Positions 1-9,758 of a DNA stretch of 34,110 nt are shown in pieces. Positions within the stretch are counted from its first letter, which is position 1, and every line of letters starts with the position of its first letter. Source of the stretch: Irineochytrium annulatum (Eukaryota > Chytridiomycota > Chytridiomycetes > Chytridiales > Chytridiaceae); assembly GCA_027600665.1 (NCBI GenBank), contig JADGJL010000186.1:1-34110 (forward strand), read 5' to 3'. The notes below the pieces were generated by a model, which ran no database searches, had not been told where the DNA came from, and saw only the letters and a list, made by a program, of their open reading frames with translations. The position numbers and the translations under genes were made by a program.

Positions 1-2
1 CC

Positions 3-338
3 CAATCAGCCCCCGACGCCCCTGCCGCGACACCCGCTCCGGCCCCGGCTGCCCCAGCTGTGGACCCCGAAGCTGACGCGGCCCCGGCTGCACCCGCGAC
101 TCCCACCCCAGATGGCCGGTATACGCGCTGGGCCCGCGCCACCCGCTGCAGGGCGGCACCCGTTGTCCGACCTTCGCTGCTGACGTGCCGCGAGGACGGA
201 GAAGGGGGCGAAGGGACGGACGACCAGCGGATGTCGACGACGACGACGGACGCGGCCAGGGGATCGAGGCGCATTGTGGAGGACTTCACGTCAAATCACC
301 CTGTTGACCAGCATGTGAAGTCTGGGTGGTTACCATAA
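3..338 (+). CDS. possible 3' end of an Ala/Pro-rich protein (partial)
   Basis: One frame is open from the left edge of the window to a TAA at 336-338. The first 40 or so residues are almost only Ala, Pro, Asp and Thr, then the sequence becomes Arg-rich and mixed and ends in KSGWLP. I recognise no domain. The abrupt switch from 75% GC to an AT-rich stretch just after the stop (340-420) fits a gene 3' end. High-GC DNA gives long chance frames, so this could also be non-coding, or the 5' side could hold an unseen splice junction. No start is visible because the frame runs off the window. Confidence 0.25.
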   Translation, partial: QSAPDAPAATPAPAPAAPAVDPEADAAPAAPATPTPDGRYTRWARATRCRAAPVVRPSLLTCREDGEGGEGTDDQRMSTTTTDAARGSRRIVEDFTSNHPVDQHVKSGWLP

Positions 339-1702
339 ACCAACTAAGCAAAGTATGCAAGATATGCAGGATAAAAAGTAAATTGAATTATTATAAGCAT
401 CACAACGAAAAAAAAATTTAAGAAAACACATTCTGCTAATTTCCAAATGATGTGTACTGGTGCCGAGATCTAGGGAAGGTGGACCGGATGTGAACCAGAG
501 AAGTTAGCACTTCAGCAACAGGTGCGAAAAAATAGAAGATAGCAAGAAACCCATCTCATCCCTTCAGATGTTGCCCCGGGCGACAGGTGTGTAAAGTGGG
601 CAGGCGCCAACAGTCCTCGTCGTGGTCGTTGTGTCAATCAGGGTGCATATGTAAATCTTTCTTGACCCCCTTGACCTGCGCGTAAATCCCACCCTCGAAA
701 TCTTCCAAGATCAACAACGGCCCTCTCACCGTAGTAACGCCAGTAATGGGGAAAATCTTTGTCGACTCTATAATACAATGTAATTATCGTCCGTAAATCA
801 CGATGTCGTAAAATAATATTACCCTCGGCTACCACCCGATCGGCCGCGACGGCATATCCGCGTCGTCGCGGATGTTCTTTCGCTCGCTGTAGTGCGCTTC
901 TGTGAGACCTTGTGTCGATCCGGTCCCAGATCTATGTGATAGCCTTGTGTGGATTCAGTTCTTGATCACGACCGCGTGAAGGAAGAGATCGGGCAAGTCT
1001 CGCACGCGTCGTCGCTGGTGGTCGTTGGCAACGACGGGGCACCTGCTGAAAAGCAAGGGAGTTGGAAAGCGAATAAGAATACCAGGCTTTTAAGTGTTGT
1101 CTGTCCTAGGCCGCCGCATTGGTGAAGAAGGTTGAAGTCCACGGCTGTCTTCCTGCCCTTGCTTTAGTCGAGACGAGTCATGCCGTGGTTGACGAGATGC
1201 GCGTAAGAGAAGACGGCGCCGAATTCCGTGTTCGACGCGCCCAGCTGGGCCACTGGTGTCCACAGCCCACACACCATGGCCTCAGTCAGGACCAAAGGAG
1301 TTCGGTGCTGCTGCCGTAACGACTGTCGTTTCGCGCCGCGATGCCACCTGAGCTGCAAAACAATTTGTGAGCACATCAAAGTCTAGCGCACTAAGGCCTG
1401 CGCCTTCCCCTCCAGCCCAACATTGTCCCAAGGGCCCAGAAAGCCCGTGGCATGCCCGTACCGACCGCGCGCGTCGATTACAAGTGCTGGCGCTCGCGCC
1501 CGATCATCTCAAAAACACACAAGTTTGGAGACATACAGGTTTGGTTAAGGAGAAGAAGTCCACATCAAGCGCCATTCCGGGCCTCCCATCCGTCCCAACG
1601 TCGTCCCCAGGTACGGGAGGACCGAGAGCGCACTTTCTACGCGCCGACCGTGCGCCGACCGCGCGCCGACCGGTTGCATCCTGTCCGAAACGAACGCGTC
1701 AG
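339..1702. other. intergenic stretch without a recognised gene
   Basis: The stretch starts AT-rich (about 340-480) and becomes GC-rich toward the right. Several frames of 60 to 120 codons exist on both strands but they overlap each other, use non-ATG starts and show no family motif. The right-hand part (about 1400-1700) leads into the TATA box of the next gene and is probably its upstream promoter. Confidence 0.5.
1641..1672 (+). repeat. three tandem copies of a GCGCCGACCG-type decamer
   Basis: Read directly: GCGCCGACCG occurs three times in close succession (with T or C between copies) about 30 to 60 bases upstream of the TATA box at 1703. The position suggests a proximal promoter element or a microsatellite; the sequence alone cannot separate the two. 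Confidence 0.55.
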
Positions 1703-1710
1703 TATATAAA
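1703..1710 (+). promoter_or_regulatory. TATA box
   Basis: TATATAAA stands alone in a GC-rich stretch and is followed 30 to 40 bases later by a mixed sequence suited to a transcription start. It is the only strong TATA consensus upstream of the gene starting at 2260. If it serves that gene, the 5' leader would be roughly 500 nt, long enough to hold the short upstream frame at 1809-1892 or an untranslated intron. Confidence 0.45.
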
Positions 1711-1808
1711 CATCCTGGACCTCTAATGCCGTTCCCAACCCTCCCAGCGAGCTTTCGAGCGCCCAGCACATTCATGTCAATTCCGTAGTGTTCCCGCGCG
1801 CTGATCAA

Positions 1809-1892
1809 ATGGCTAACAGGGCCAGCCGTCCCCAAAGCAAGCGACTTTACAAATCGGACCGTAGCAGCCATACAAACGAAAAAGCACAATAA
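1809..1892 (+). other. upstream open reading frame of 27 codons in the putative leader
   Basis: The first ATG after the TATA box opens a basic 27-residue peptide beginning MANRASRPQ and stops at TAA 1890-1892, well before the main start at 2260. If the leader is unspliced, this frame would be met first by scanning ribosomes and could lower or condition translation of the main frame. It shows no conserved motif, so it may be chance. Confidence 0.25.
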
Positions 1893-1963
1893 AAGTCCAC
1901 TCACCGGAGTTGTCGCCTGACGTCCGCAAAAACAGGGGAGGGGGAGCACTCCCTTTGCAACAA

Positions 1964-1996
1964 GGCGCGTCGTATCCTCGGCGCGTCGTATCATCG
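1964..1996 (+). repeat. two tandem copies of GGCGCGTCGTATCNTCG
   Basis: A 17-base unit is repeated head to tail with one base difference (CCTCG against CATCG) in the leader region between the TATA box and the 2260 start. It is too short to be more than a local duplication or a paired binding site. Confidence 0.5.
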
Positions 1997-2259
1997 ACAC
2001 TCCGCGACATCTGAACCCACCAGCCCATGCACAGCCCGTCACGAGGGCTGTGGTGGCATCTTATCCTTGCCAACGGATCACGCGGCGGCGTGGTCGGCCG
2101 CGTGGGCCACGTCGGGGCATGAAAAGAAATCAGATCTCCCTGGATTTCGCAACAAAAATGAGTTTCGTACCTTAGCGTCCGCACGCGCCCAAATTTTGCC
2201 TCCCATCAAAAAGGCAGCCCTCGTCGTGATCATCAGCGGAGTTTGCAACCAGCACAACG

Positions 2260-4315
2260 ATGGCCGTCCCCGTCCTGATCGGGGCGTTCGCCGCCATCGC
2301 CATCCTGCTGGCGCTGTACGATGTATTTTTGGTTGCCCTCCTGGCGTTCCGGTTTGTGTGCTCTTTTGCTCTCACCGAGTCCGCTGACCGTCGTGCCGCT
2401 CCTGTCTTCAGGCATTACAAGAGCGCGGCCGGCGCCGAATCCATCAGAACCGGCGCAACCGTCGCCAACAAGGCCACGGACTGCTACAACGCGACGGCGG
2501 ACACGCTTCGGGCGACGGGCGAGTCGCTTCAGCAGACCGTGACCAGCAAGAGCATCGAGTACGGCAGCGCCGCGGCCGGCATCATCAAGGGCAGCACCTT
2601 CTCGACCGGCAATGTGGTCGCCGACACTACAGTGCGCGCCTGCGACCCTGCTGCCCACGTGAAGACCCGTGCGTCCAACACCACGACCGACACACTTCAG
2701 GCGACGGGTAGGGCGGTCACGGAGATCGCCCGCGAATACAACAAGGCAGGCAAGACCAACGCCGGCGAGCTCATGAACGCGCCCTCCATGAGCAAGACCG
2801 TCTCGGGCGCGAGATTCACGTCGAGAAAGGGGAATGGCTTGATCGCAGCGGCGGCGGGCGTGAGCATGCCTCAGGCGACCGGCGAGACACCTCAGCACAC
2901 CGGCGAGACCATGGTCAACAGCAGCAGCGGCTACACCGCGGACGGCACCACTAGGAACAATGCGGCCTCTGACAGTTCCGCGCGCTCCTGCGACGCTGCT
3001 GCCGACGTGGCGACCCGCGCTCACAACACCACGGCAGACACGCTGCAGGCGACGCGTAAGCCGGTCTCGGGGAACGCCAGCAAAAATAGGGTCGGCAAGA
3101 ACAAGACCAGCAAGCAGCCCGGCAAGACGAGGAACGCCGCGGCTGTCACCGGCACCCACTGCAACGAGCGTGCTGCCGATACGGCGGCCGACGCGATCCC
3201 GAATAAGTACTACGCGGTCGGCAAGAACAAGGCGGGCGAGGCCTTGAACCTGGCTGCACAGAGGTGCGAAAAAGTTGCAGCTGACCGAGTAATGTGAATA
3301 CTAACACTCCACTCTCCCTTTGACCTCTTTTTCCACAGAAGCTGGGACGAGATCGTCCTTTTCAACGGTTATGTTGTTTTGTTGCTGTTCTGGTGGATGG
3401 TAGCTATCGTCGTTTACCTCGGCGAAGTTTACCTTCATTATGGTATGCTGCTTCCTTGTTCCCTTTTTACCTCACCTTTTGATTATTCTTACCACATCAA
3501 CGACAAGCAGTCAGCGCTGTTGGCGAGCTGTACCTCAACCACGGCGACCTCCTCGACCCCAGCGACCTCCACGATGCGGTCGGGCTCAAGCAAGTGCAGG
3601 ACGTCCCTGCAGAAGCAGGTGACGCGAACTCACACCAGCAGCAGGTAGCTTCAAACTGTGTTCTGTATTGAGACTGCATTCTAATCATGCCGGCCGCGCC
3701 ATCGCCTCCACCGACGACCCAGCCGCCGCCCCGAACCCAGCCGCCGCTAGCATCTCCGCCGCCGACAGTATCCCAGCCGCCGCGCGCGTCCGAGCCACCG
3801 CGAGCATCCCCGCCGCCGCCAGTGACGCAACCGTCTCCCGCGACCCATCCATCGCCCTCGACCCAGCCAGTGCCCGCATCCCCGCCTCCGCCCATGATCC
3901 AGTCATCGCCCGCGTCTCCGCGGTTGACCGCGTCCTCACCTCCGCCCGTGACGACGACGACAACGGCCGCGACGATGACGGCCGCTACCAAGCGCCTTCG
4001 CGGGGAAGCCGAGGAGGACGGCGAGGGCCGAGCAGCACAGAGACGAAGGATCAACGGTGGCAAGAGCATCGGCCCCGCGTCGCCGCCGCCACCCGTGTCC
4101 AAACCGCCGCACGCGCGCCTGTTGCCGCCCGCACGAGCCAGAGGGGCAGGTGCAAACTATCCAAAGGTATGAAATGAGTTAACGGTTGCACTGACACTGT
4201 ACTGCAGATGGTCATACGTTCGCAGGTTTGCTTAGGCCCATGGACTCGACTTGGTCCTTACGCACGACCAGACGGTCGCACCGTCCGTGACCGTGTCGCC
4301 GGCAACGGTGGATGA
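2260..4315 (+). CDS. unrecognised membrane-associated repeat protein, five exons
   Basis: Model: 2260-3263, 3339-3442, 3511-3644, 3723-4166, 4208-4315 (597 residues). Junctions are GT-AG and phases agree. A 60-nt in-frame stretch, 2352-2411, could be a further intron. The ATG at 2260 opens a hydrophobic segment (residues about 2-30, MAVPVLIGAFAAIAILLAL), read as signal anchor or signal peptide. A Thr/Ala/Asn-rich region follows with degenerate repeats: NATADTLRATGE, NTTTDTLQATGR and NTTADTLQATRK, the last two preceded by CDPAAHVKTRA or CDAAADVATRA. These resemble late-embryogenesis-abundant-type amphipathic repeats, but I cannot assign a family. Exon 2 encodes a second membrane-like segment (VVLLLFWWMVAIVVYLGE). 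Exon 4 is Pro/Ser/Thr-rich and ends with basic clusters (TKRLRGE, AQRRRING). The hydrophobic exon 2, seen only after splicing, is the best evidence for the gene; exons 4 and 5 are less certain. Function unknown. Confidence 0.5.
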
Positions 4316-4703
4316 GGGGGAGGGGGGGTGCCAGGAGGACTAGTTTGGGCACCGCATTGCGTATTGGTGGTGTGAACGCCTTTTTGGCTATGGTTAACTT
4401 ATTTTAAAACTTTTTCCTTTTTTTGGCTATAGACCTTTTGTTGCAATGTAATGTTTGATCCTTTCTAGTTGTACATATTCCCTCCTTTTTTGGTTTATGT
4501 TAGCATCAGATGCGGTGCCATTATGACCCGGCACTCTTTGATAGTTTATTCCATGTTTTATTCCTTGTAATTTGCCTTTGATATTAATGTTAATATGGTT
4601 GTGAGAGGGAGCACATGGTAGATTGGGATGGTCACAATTTCCTTTTATTATTTGTCTGTGATTTAGATATTAATGCTGATGTTAATATTGCTGTGATGCC
4701 TAA
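4316..4703. other. AT-rich intergenic stretch
   Basis: About 300 bases are T-rich and poor in GC compared with both flanks, with a short direct repeat (TTTTTGGCTAT at about 4382 and 4424). This looks like the 3' untranslated region and terminator area of the preceding gene. I see no gene in it. Confidence 0.5.
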
Positions 4704-5510
4704 AATCGCTCAATACTTATTATCCTCCATGTTGGACACGTCCTTGTTGGTTTATGCTCAACCACCAGTTCGCGAAATCCTCCACACCCTTGGTCCATCA
4801 TCGACATCCCCGTCCCGACTCAGGCCTCGCGGTCTCGTCTGTACGAAGATCAACTCCGTCATTGTCACCCACCGGTCACAGCCGCCGGGTCAAGCGCGGC
4901 TGGGGCAGCGCGGGCCTGTACGGCAAGCTCGACTGCAACCGCCTACTCAACGTGCGCCGAAAGCGACGCGCCGTCGTCATCTCGGTCCATCTTCAACCTC
5001 GTTCGGTCGCGGCTCTCGAGATCATCTCTGTCTAATCACGATACCGTGGGCAGCTCCGATCTATTCCTGACCGTGGCGTACGAACGCCGACGCCGCGAAC
5101 CGAAGACGTTCGCGACCCCGCACCTCGGCATCGACTTCGATTATGCGTTCTTCCGACCTGCCCCTCCATCTATCCCGAACACGATTCCCGGCGTCCTTCA
5201 GGTTGCCCACTCCTCGCCCTCCTTGCATGGCGTCAACGGTCACGTGACCTTGGCGATGGGAAGGCACCCCCCCCAGAGCCGCTACCTACACAACCGGGAT
5301 CACCGACTCCACCTCCACTGCCATGCCCGTCGCTACCTCACTCCCCTCCCTCACCCTCGCACCTCCTTCCGCGGATATCACCCACCGACTTTGCCACGCG
5401 CGCTTTGCGGGGAGGGCCCCGGATTTGTGTCCACGACGGGGACCCCCACCGGTTATAGGAGAGGCGGGGGGCGAAGACGCCGAGGCTCCTTTAGGGCAGG
5501 GACTTACTGA
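4704..5510 (+). other. unassigned open frame of about 268 codons
   Basis: One frame has no stop from 4704 to the TAG at 5508-5510. The part from about 4773 to 5250 looks more protein-like than the rest, with stretches such as WSIIDIPVPTQASRSRLYED and DLFLTVAYERRRREPKTF and a Ser/Ala-rich linker between. A CAG at about 4818-4820, in front of GCCTCGCGG, could be an intron acceptor. I do not recognise the family and see no convincing ATG. After about 5250 the frame becomes His/Pro/Arg-rich and is probably chance. It may be an exon of a decayed or unrecognised gene. Confidence 0.25.
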
Positions 5511-6439
5511 CATAGGGTGAGGGAGGACGGAGGTGATGTACAGGAGGTCGTCAGGCTGGTCAAGGGGTGGCAGTTGCAGAGGCGACGCAAGGGATGACGA
5601 GGGACTGTTTTATGGCGGCAGAGCATGGGGTCGGCGGCAGTTCGGCTGGCTGGTACCGACGGCGGTCGAGGTGAGCAGAGGGAGTGCCATGTGAGCCCTG
5701 TCTTGATAAGTAGATGCTGTTGATGCTGGAGTAAAAGGGCGTGGTGAAGGAAGTCGGCGTTAGGGAAGGTAGGGAGGTCGCCCGTGGTGTCCTGACGACA
5801 AGGGGTGGCGGTTGAGCTTGGCCCGCAATGGGATAGCCGGGGGGGTGCAGGGCCAGGGCGACATCAACACCTTCCTCTAGACTTGGAGGAGGATAGGAAC
5901 ACCATGCTACAGTGTGTTTTCACTGCTTCAATTATTTTATGGACGTGCTCTATAGTGAACGTTTCTTTGCAGACGGCTTCGAGGGCGAATTCATCACTTC
6001 CATACGTGGTCATCATCGGCCTCGCGCTCTTCTGCCTCAAGAACTCCATTGTATGAACACCCTTCTTGACCCGAACGATAATCCGTAAATCCGCCGCCGC
6101 CGACAACGACTGAACATTCTTGCCAACGAAGACGATGACTTGCCAACGCACGCGTAAACCCGGGCACGCGTCATCCCCCCACCGCGGACCATGGTCCGGT
6201 GGCTCCTCCGATGCGTTCGCGCGATACCGCAGCCACTTGGGACGTCCCTGCCCAGCGGACCTCCTTTGCAGCAAGACGCGGAGCAGAACAGTTCCGGGTC
6301 GCTCGAGTCGCGGGTTTGACCGCGCGATGCAGATCATCGAGCGGAGGCAACACGGGTCGGGCCGGCGGCGAGTGCAGGAGCGATACCTTGTTGACGCCAT
6401 TCACGTTGTGAACCGGCAGAGGGCCGGGATTTGATAGCC
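5511..6439. other. no recognised gene
   Basis: The left half (5511-5870) is G-rich on the + strand with many short stops. The right half has overlapping frames on both strands, of which a minus frame (about 6400-5864) is the longest, without a family motif I can name. It lies directly upstream of the FAS alpha relic, where the ketoreductase region would be expected, but I could not match it. Confidence 0.4.
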
Positions 6440-8420
6440 GTCAGGGCTTAGGGGGACAAACGGAGGCGTCGTCTGGCACGTCGCCGCCGAGGGCGTTAAT
6501 ATTCGGTGGAAGATGGAGTCTGCGGGTGCATCCAGATGGCGCGGTTACTGGGCGTCATCTTGTTCAACAACCGCTCGGTGACGGCAATCTGGTTGTACCG
6601 GTCGGTGTCACTCTGGATCCCGTCCAGGATGTGGTGGTCAAGTCGAAGTATGAGGAGAATGATTTTTAGTTCGCGGGTATACGTCTCATCGGTAGGTTTT
6701 GACTCCTTGATTTATGTTGAGTGCTCGATATTAACGTTGTTCCCGCAGAACTCGATCGGTGCAACGGGCTAAGACCCAAAAAGAAGATGATTCTGCAGGG
6801 GTGACTATTACGGCGAAATGACCCCGATTGAGCTCAGTGAGAAGGCGGAGGCCTTCAAGCTCCACCACGGCGACAACGCCGTCGTCTAACCGCGCCAGCA
6901 CCTACTTGTCCGGCTGAAGAACGGGGTGACGGTTTACGTCCCGAGGCGCTCACTGGTGGGTCAGCGGACATATCCCGACGGCGCCGGTACGGCATCTCGG
7001 AGGAAATCGTCTGCGAGGTGGATACGATCACCCAATATTCGTCACGGACATGCTCCTCCTCTCTTCCTTCAGCCCGATCGAGGCGCCCGTCGTGGCACCT
7101 GCACGACTGCCGTCAAGTCCGTTGAAATCGGCGTCGAGGCCATCTTGTCAAGAAACGCCCGCATCCTCTGCGGTGGTTTTCACGCTTCCAGGAGGAGGGC
7201 TTCTGTGAGTACGCCGACATGAAGGCAACTACCAATGGCGGGCGGCCGCGAGCCGCAGGACTTGTGCCGCCAGGCGTCCGACAACCCTGCAGGTTCCATG
7301 GAGGCACGTACTCAGACGGTCGGCCTGGCGATCAAGATGAGCGCCAAGACCCTAGGCATCATCGCGTGCACGAACACGACCACCGACAAGAATGGGTGAT
7401 CCGTCCGACGCCCGGGGCAGGGCATCCTGACCACGGCGCGGAATGCCTCGATTAAGAACTCGAACTGGATGCTGAGCTACGAGTACCGGAGCCGGCAACT
7501 TAATCGCGAGAGGAACCACTGAAGTCGTGGATTGCGCGCGAGTACGAGGCGGTGGCGGAGGAGGTGAAGGGCGTCGATGTGAAGGCTGCGGAGTTTACGA
7601 AGGAGCGGACAGATTTCATTAAGAAGGAGGGGAGGCGGAAAGAGAAGGTCGCTGCGACGTGAAAACCTTGCCGCTCACGGGTCGCTTGCGATGTTCGGCT
7701 TGACGGTCGATATATCGGTAAACTCGTTCTCGTTGAGTTGGTTACTGTTGTTTCTTGTTGCGACATATCGCTGACTTAGAATAAAAGTATCGCGTCCATC
7801 CACGGAACCGGCACAAAGGCAAACGACTACAACGGATGCTCCGCCATCAATCAGACAGGTGGAGCACTTCGGCCGCATCAAGGGCAAGTGCCTCCCACTG
7901 TCTTTGAGAAGCACCTGACCGGCCACCCGCTGCCGGGTGGATGCTCAACGGCGTCCTCAAGATCGGCGTCATCCCGGGGCAACCGGAAAAGACCTCGACA
8001 ACATCGAGAACGGCGCCTCGGGAAGTTCCGCCACACGAAGTTCCTCCAGTCTCTCTCTATTCAGACCGACGGCGTCCGCGCAGCCCACCTTAAGTCCTTC
8101 GGGTTCGTGCAGACCGGCGACGAGATCATTCCCTCTATCCGGACTACCTCTTTGCGGCCCTCGACGCCAACGAGTTTAACGCAGGCTTTCCAGGGAGCCG
8201 AGGCAGGTGGCGTCGTACCGGTACTTCCACCATATGCTCAGGGGTGCCGCGCCTTCGTCCCAGTCAAGAACGCCGCGCCGGACACGGACGCCCAGCAGAG
8301 CGCTGTGTATCAACGAGATCCGGACGATTTAAGAGGTGGGCAAATAGTATGAACCCGACTTCTCGACTGAGTACGCAGACTTCTTCATACAGCGTCGGCC
8401 GCACCGTCACTCAGCTCATA
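6440..8420 (+). pseudogene. relic of a fungal fatty acid synthase alpha subunit (ketoacyl synthase region)
   Basis: Short stretches in changing frames follow the order of the yeast Fas2 ketoacyl-synthase region. They include GCIQMARLLGVILFNN (6520-6570), KSKYEEND, RYGISEEIV, GTCTTAVKSVEIGVEAI around the active-site Cys (about 7094-7144), YADMKATTN, GQGILTTARN, HGTGTKANDYNG (7801-7836), LTGHPLPG (about 7914-7934), SIQTDGVRAAHLKSFGF (about 8056-8106), YPDYLFAALD and KNAAPDTDAQQSAVY. Frameshifts and in-frame stops separate them. About 70 residues expected between EVDTITQ (about 7020) and DMLLLSS (about 7048) are missing. Two introns appear retained (6692-6748, and 7718 to 7779 or 7786), so this is a DNA-level copy or a dead original, not a retrocopy. 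No convincing ACP, ketoreductase or phosphopantetheine-transferase part was found. The intact enzyme is the cytosolic alpha subunit of the alpha6-beta6 fatty acid synthase. Confidence 0.85.
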
Positions 8421-9758
8421 GGCCGACGAGCCACTGCTTTCGACTGCACAAGGATCGCGTGAATACGTCAGGTATTGTGCTGTGCTGAACAGCGGGTTTG
8501 GTGGTGCTAAGGAAGGCATATAGCGATGAAGGCAAAGAGCGTGAACATCGCCTGGTATGTTCCGGCAAAGATCGGCAAGTTAAGGCTGCAAATCACGCGC
8601 TGGAGTATCTCGCGCAGTACCGCCGTGACTCGACTGTTGAAGCTTCACCTGCCGTTGCACTTGTACACCTCCAATACCCTCAAAAATGCTAAGGTTGCGT
8701 TTAGTCGGCCCGTACAGATATATTAACTAAAATCCTTGTCTTAAAACCGCATGTCCATCAACCTATATGAAAGGGCTTCTCCCTCCCTCGCCGAGCGACC
8801 TACGGCTGTTTAGGTTACGTCGACGCGCTCTTTTGGACGGGCATGCCATTATCTTTTATTGCTCCTATCAAAAGGCCCTCCCTTCCCAGTACAGATTTTC
8901 ATAATCATGAACGCTATCATCCGTTCCTGGCCATCCTGATGGTCCTGTTGTCGATGCTGCTGGCCACGGCCTCCCTCGTCGCATCGGCTTCGTGATTACC
9001 ACATGCTTCTTCCTATGGGGCCGCCCAGCTGGAGATCCTGTCGAACGTACAACACTGCCCTAAATCTATGATGATCTTTCCTGATAAATTTAGTGTCCCT
9101 AAGGCACAGCTGTCGCGCGAGATCGACGTCGACGGCCTCGATACGACGAGATCTGCAGCGAGATAGGAGCCTTCATTGCGTCCCATTCTTTCTCGTGATC
9201 GTGTCGGTGTTGGTCTTGCTTGTGGTGGTGGTTGAATTTTACCTTCGTCGTTGCATTATCTTGTTGTATTTGCATCGACTAGAAGTCTCATGCGCATCAA
9301 TCCAAGGACTGGTAATTGCAGTCGCTTTTTGTCCCTCGCTTCCCGTTGATATGACTTTTCCACGCACACTCGTTCCTTGCCAAACATTGCAGTGCTTCTG
9401 TCGCTTGAAATGACTATTTTTTATCCAACGTGTGGCAACGCCGTCGCGCTCGCCACGAAGTTCACTGGATAACTGGTACAATATATTAACAAACGCACTT
9501 GAGACAATACACTGGGGAACACTCAGGAATCGGCAAGCAAATACGAGAAGCAGACCAAAACCCCGACATACACCGCACCATAAGGATCCATATCTCATGC
9601 AGGTCGTACTTTAAAAAACCATTAAAGACGAATAGTTGATCATCAATGAAAAGAACGGAGAAAGCGGTTACGAGATTAAAGAAGAAAACGGGAAAGTATT
9701 ACACCACTTTAGGCCTCAGAACTAAGAACATACAATTAACAGAGCAAACGCTCTCGAT
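8421..9758. other. gene-poor stretch after the FAS relic
   Basis: Only short overlapping frames are present. A few patches look like decayed coding sequence (for example LSREIDVDGL, then RYDEICSEIGAF one frame away, about 9110-9170, followed by a Leu/Val-rich run), but I cannot place them in a family. The right end (about 9600-9758) is AT-rich and is probably the 3' untranslated region of the minus-strand gene that ends at 9759. Confidence 0.4.

Noticed and set aside
640..780. Minus-strand patch reading roughly PITGVTTVRGPLLILEDFEG, reminiscent of the N-terminus of V-ATPase subunit B.
   Set aside because: Only about 35 residues align and only with gaps; none of the strongly conserved downstream nucleotide-binding motifs is present nearby. 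Chance similarity is likely.
2233..3159. Minus frame of 308 codons opposite exon 1 of the repeat protein.
   Set aside because: It is an antisense shadow in high-GC DNA, Arg/Gly/Val-rich, with a non-ATG start. The plus frame has a hydrophobic start, internal repeats and consistent splice junctions.
5864..6400. Minus frame of 178 codons with a patch (EFLRQKSARPMMTTYG) faintly like the FAS ketoreductase ARVIVTTS strand.
   Set aside because: The likeness is a handful of residues, on the opposite strand to the FAS relic, with no second motif to support an inverted fragment.
9090..9180. Patch LSREIDVDGLDTT, similar to the post-membrane tail of ammonium transporters (GLD-rich).
   Set aside because: No transporter membrane segments precede it in any frame; the match is too short.
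4316..9758. Possibility that the gene-poor zone is an LTR or DNA transposon.
   Set aside because: I found no reverse transcriptase, integrase or transposase motif and no long terminal or inverted repeats by eye; the only recognisable protein is FAS alpha.
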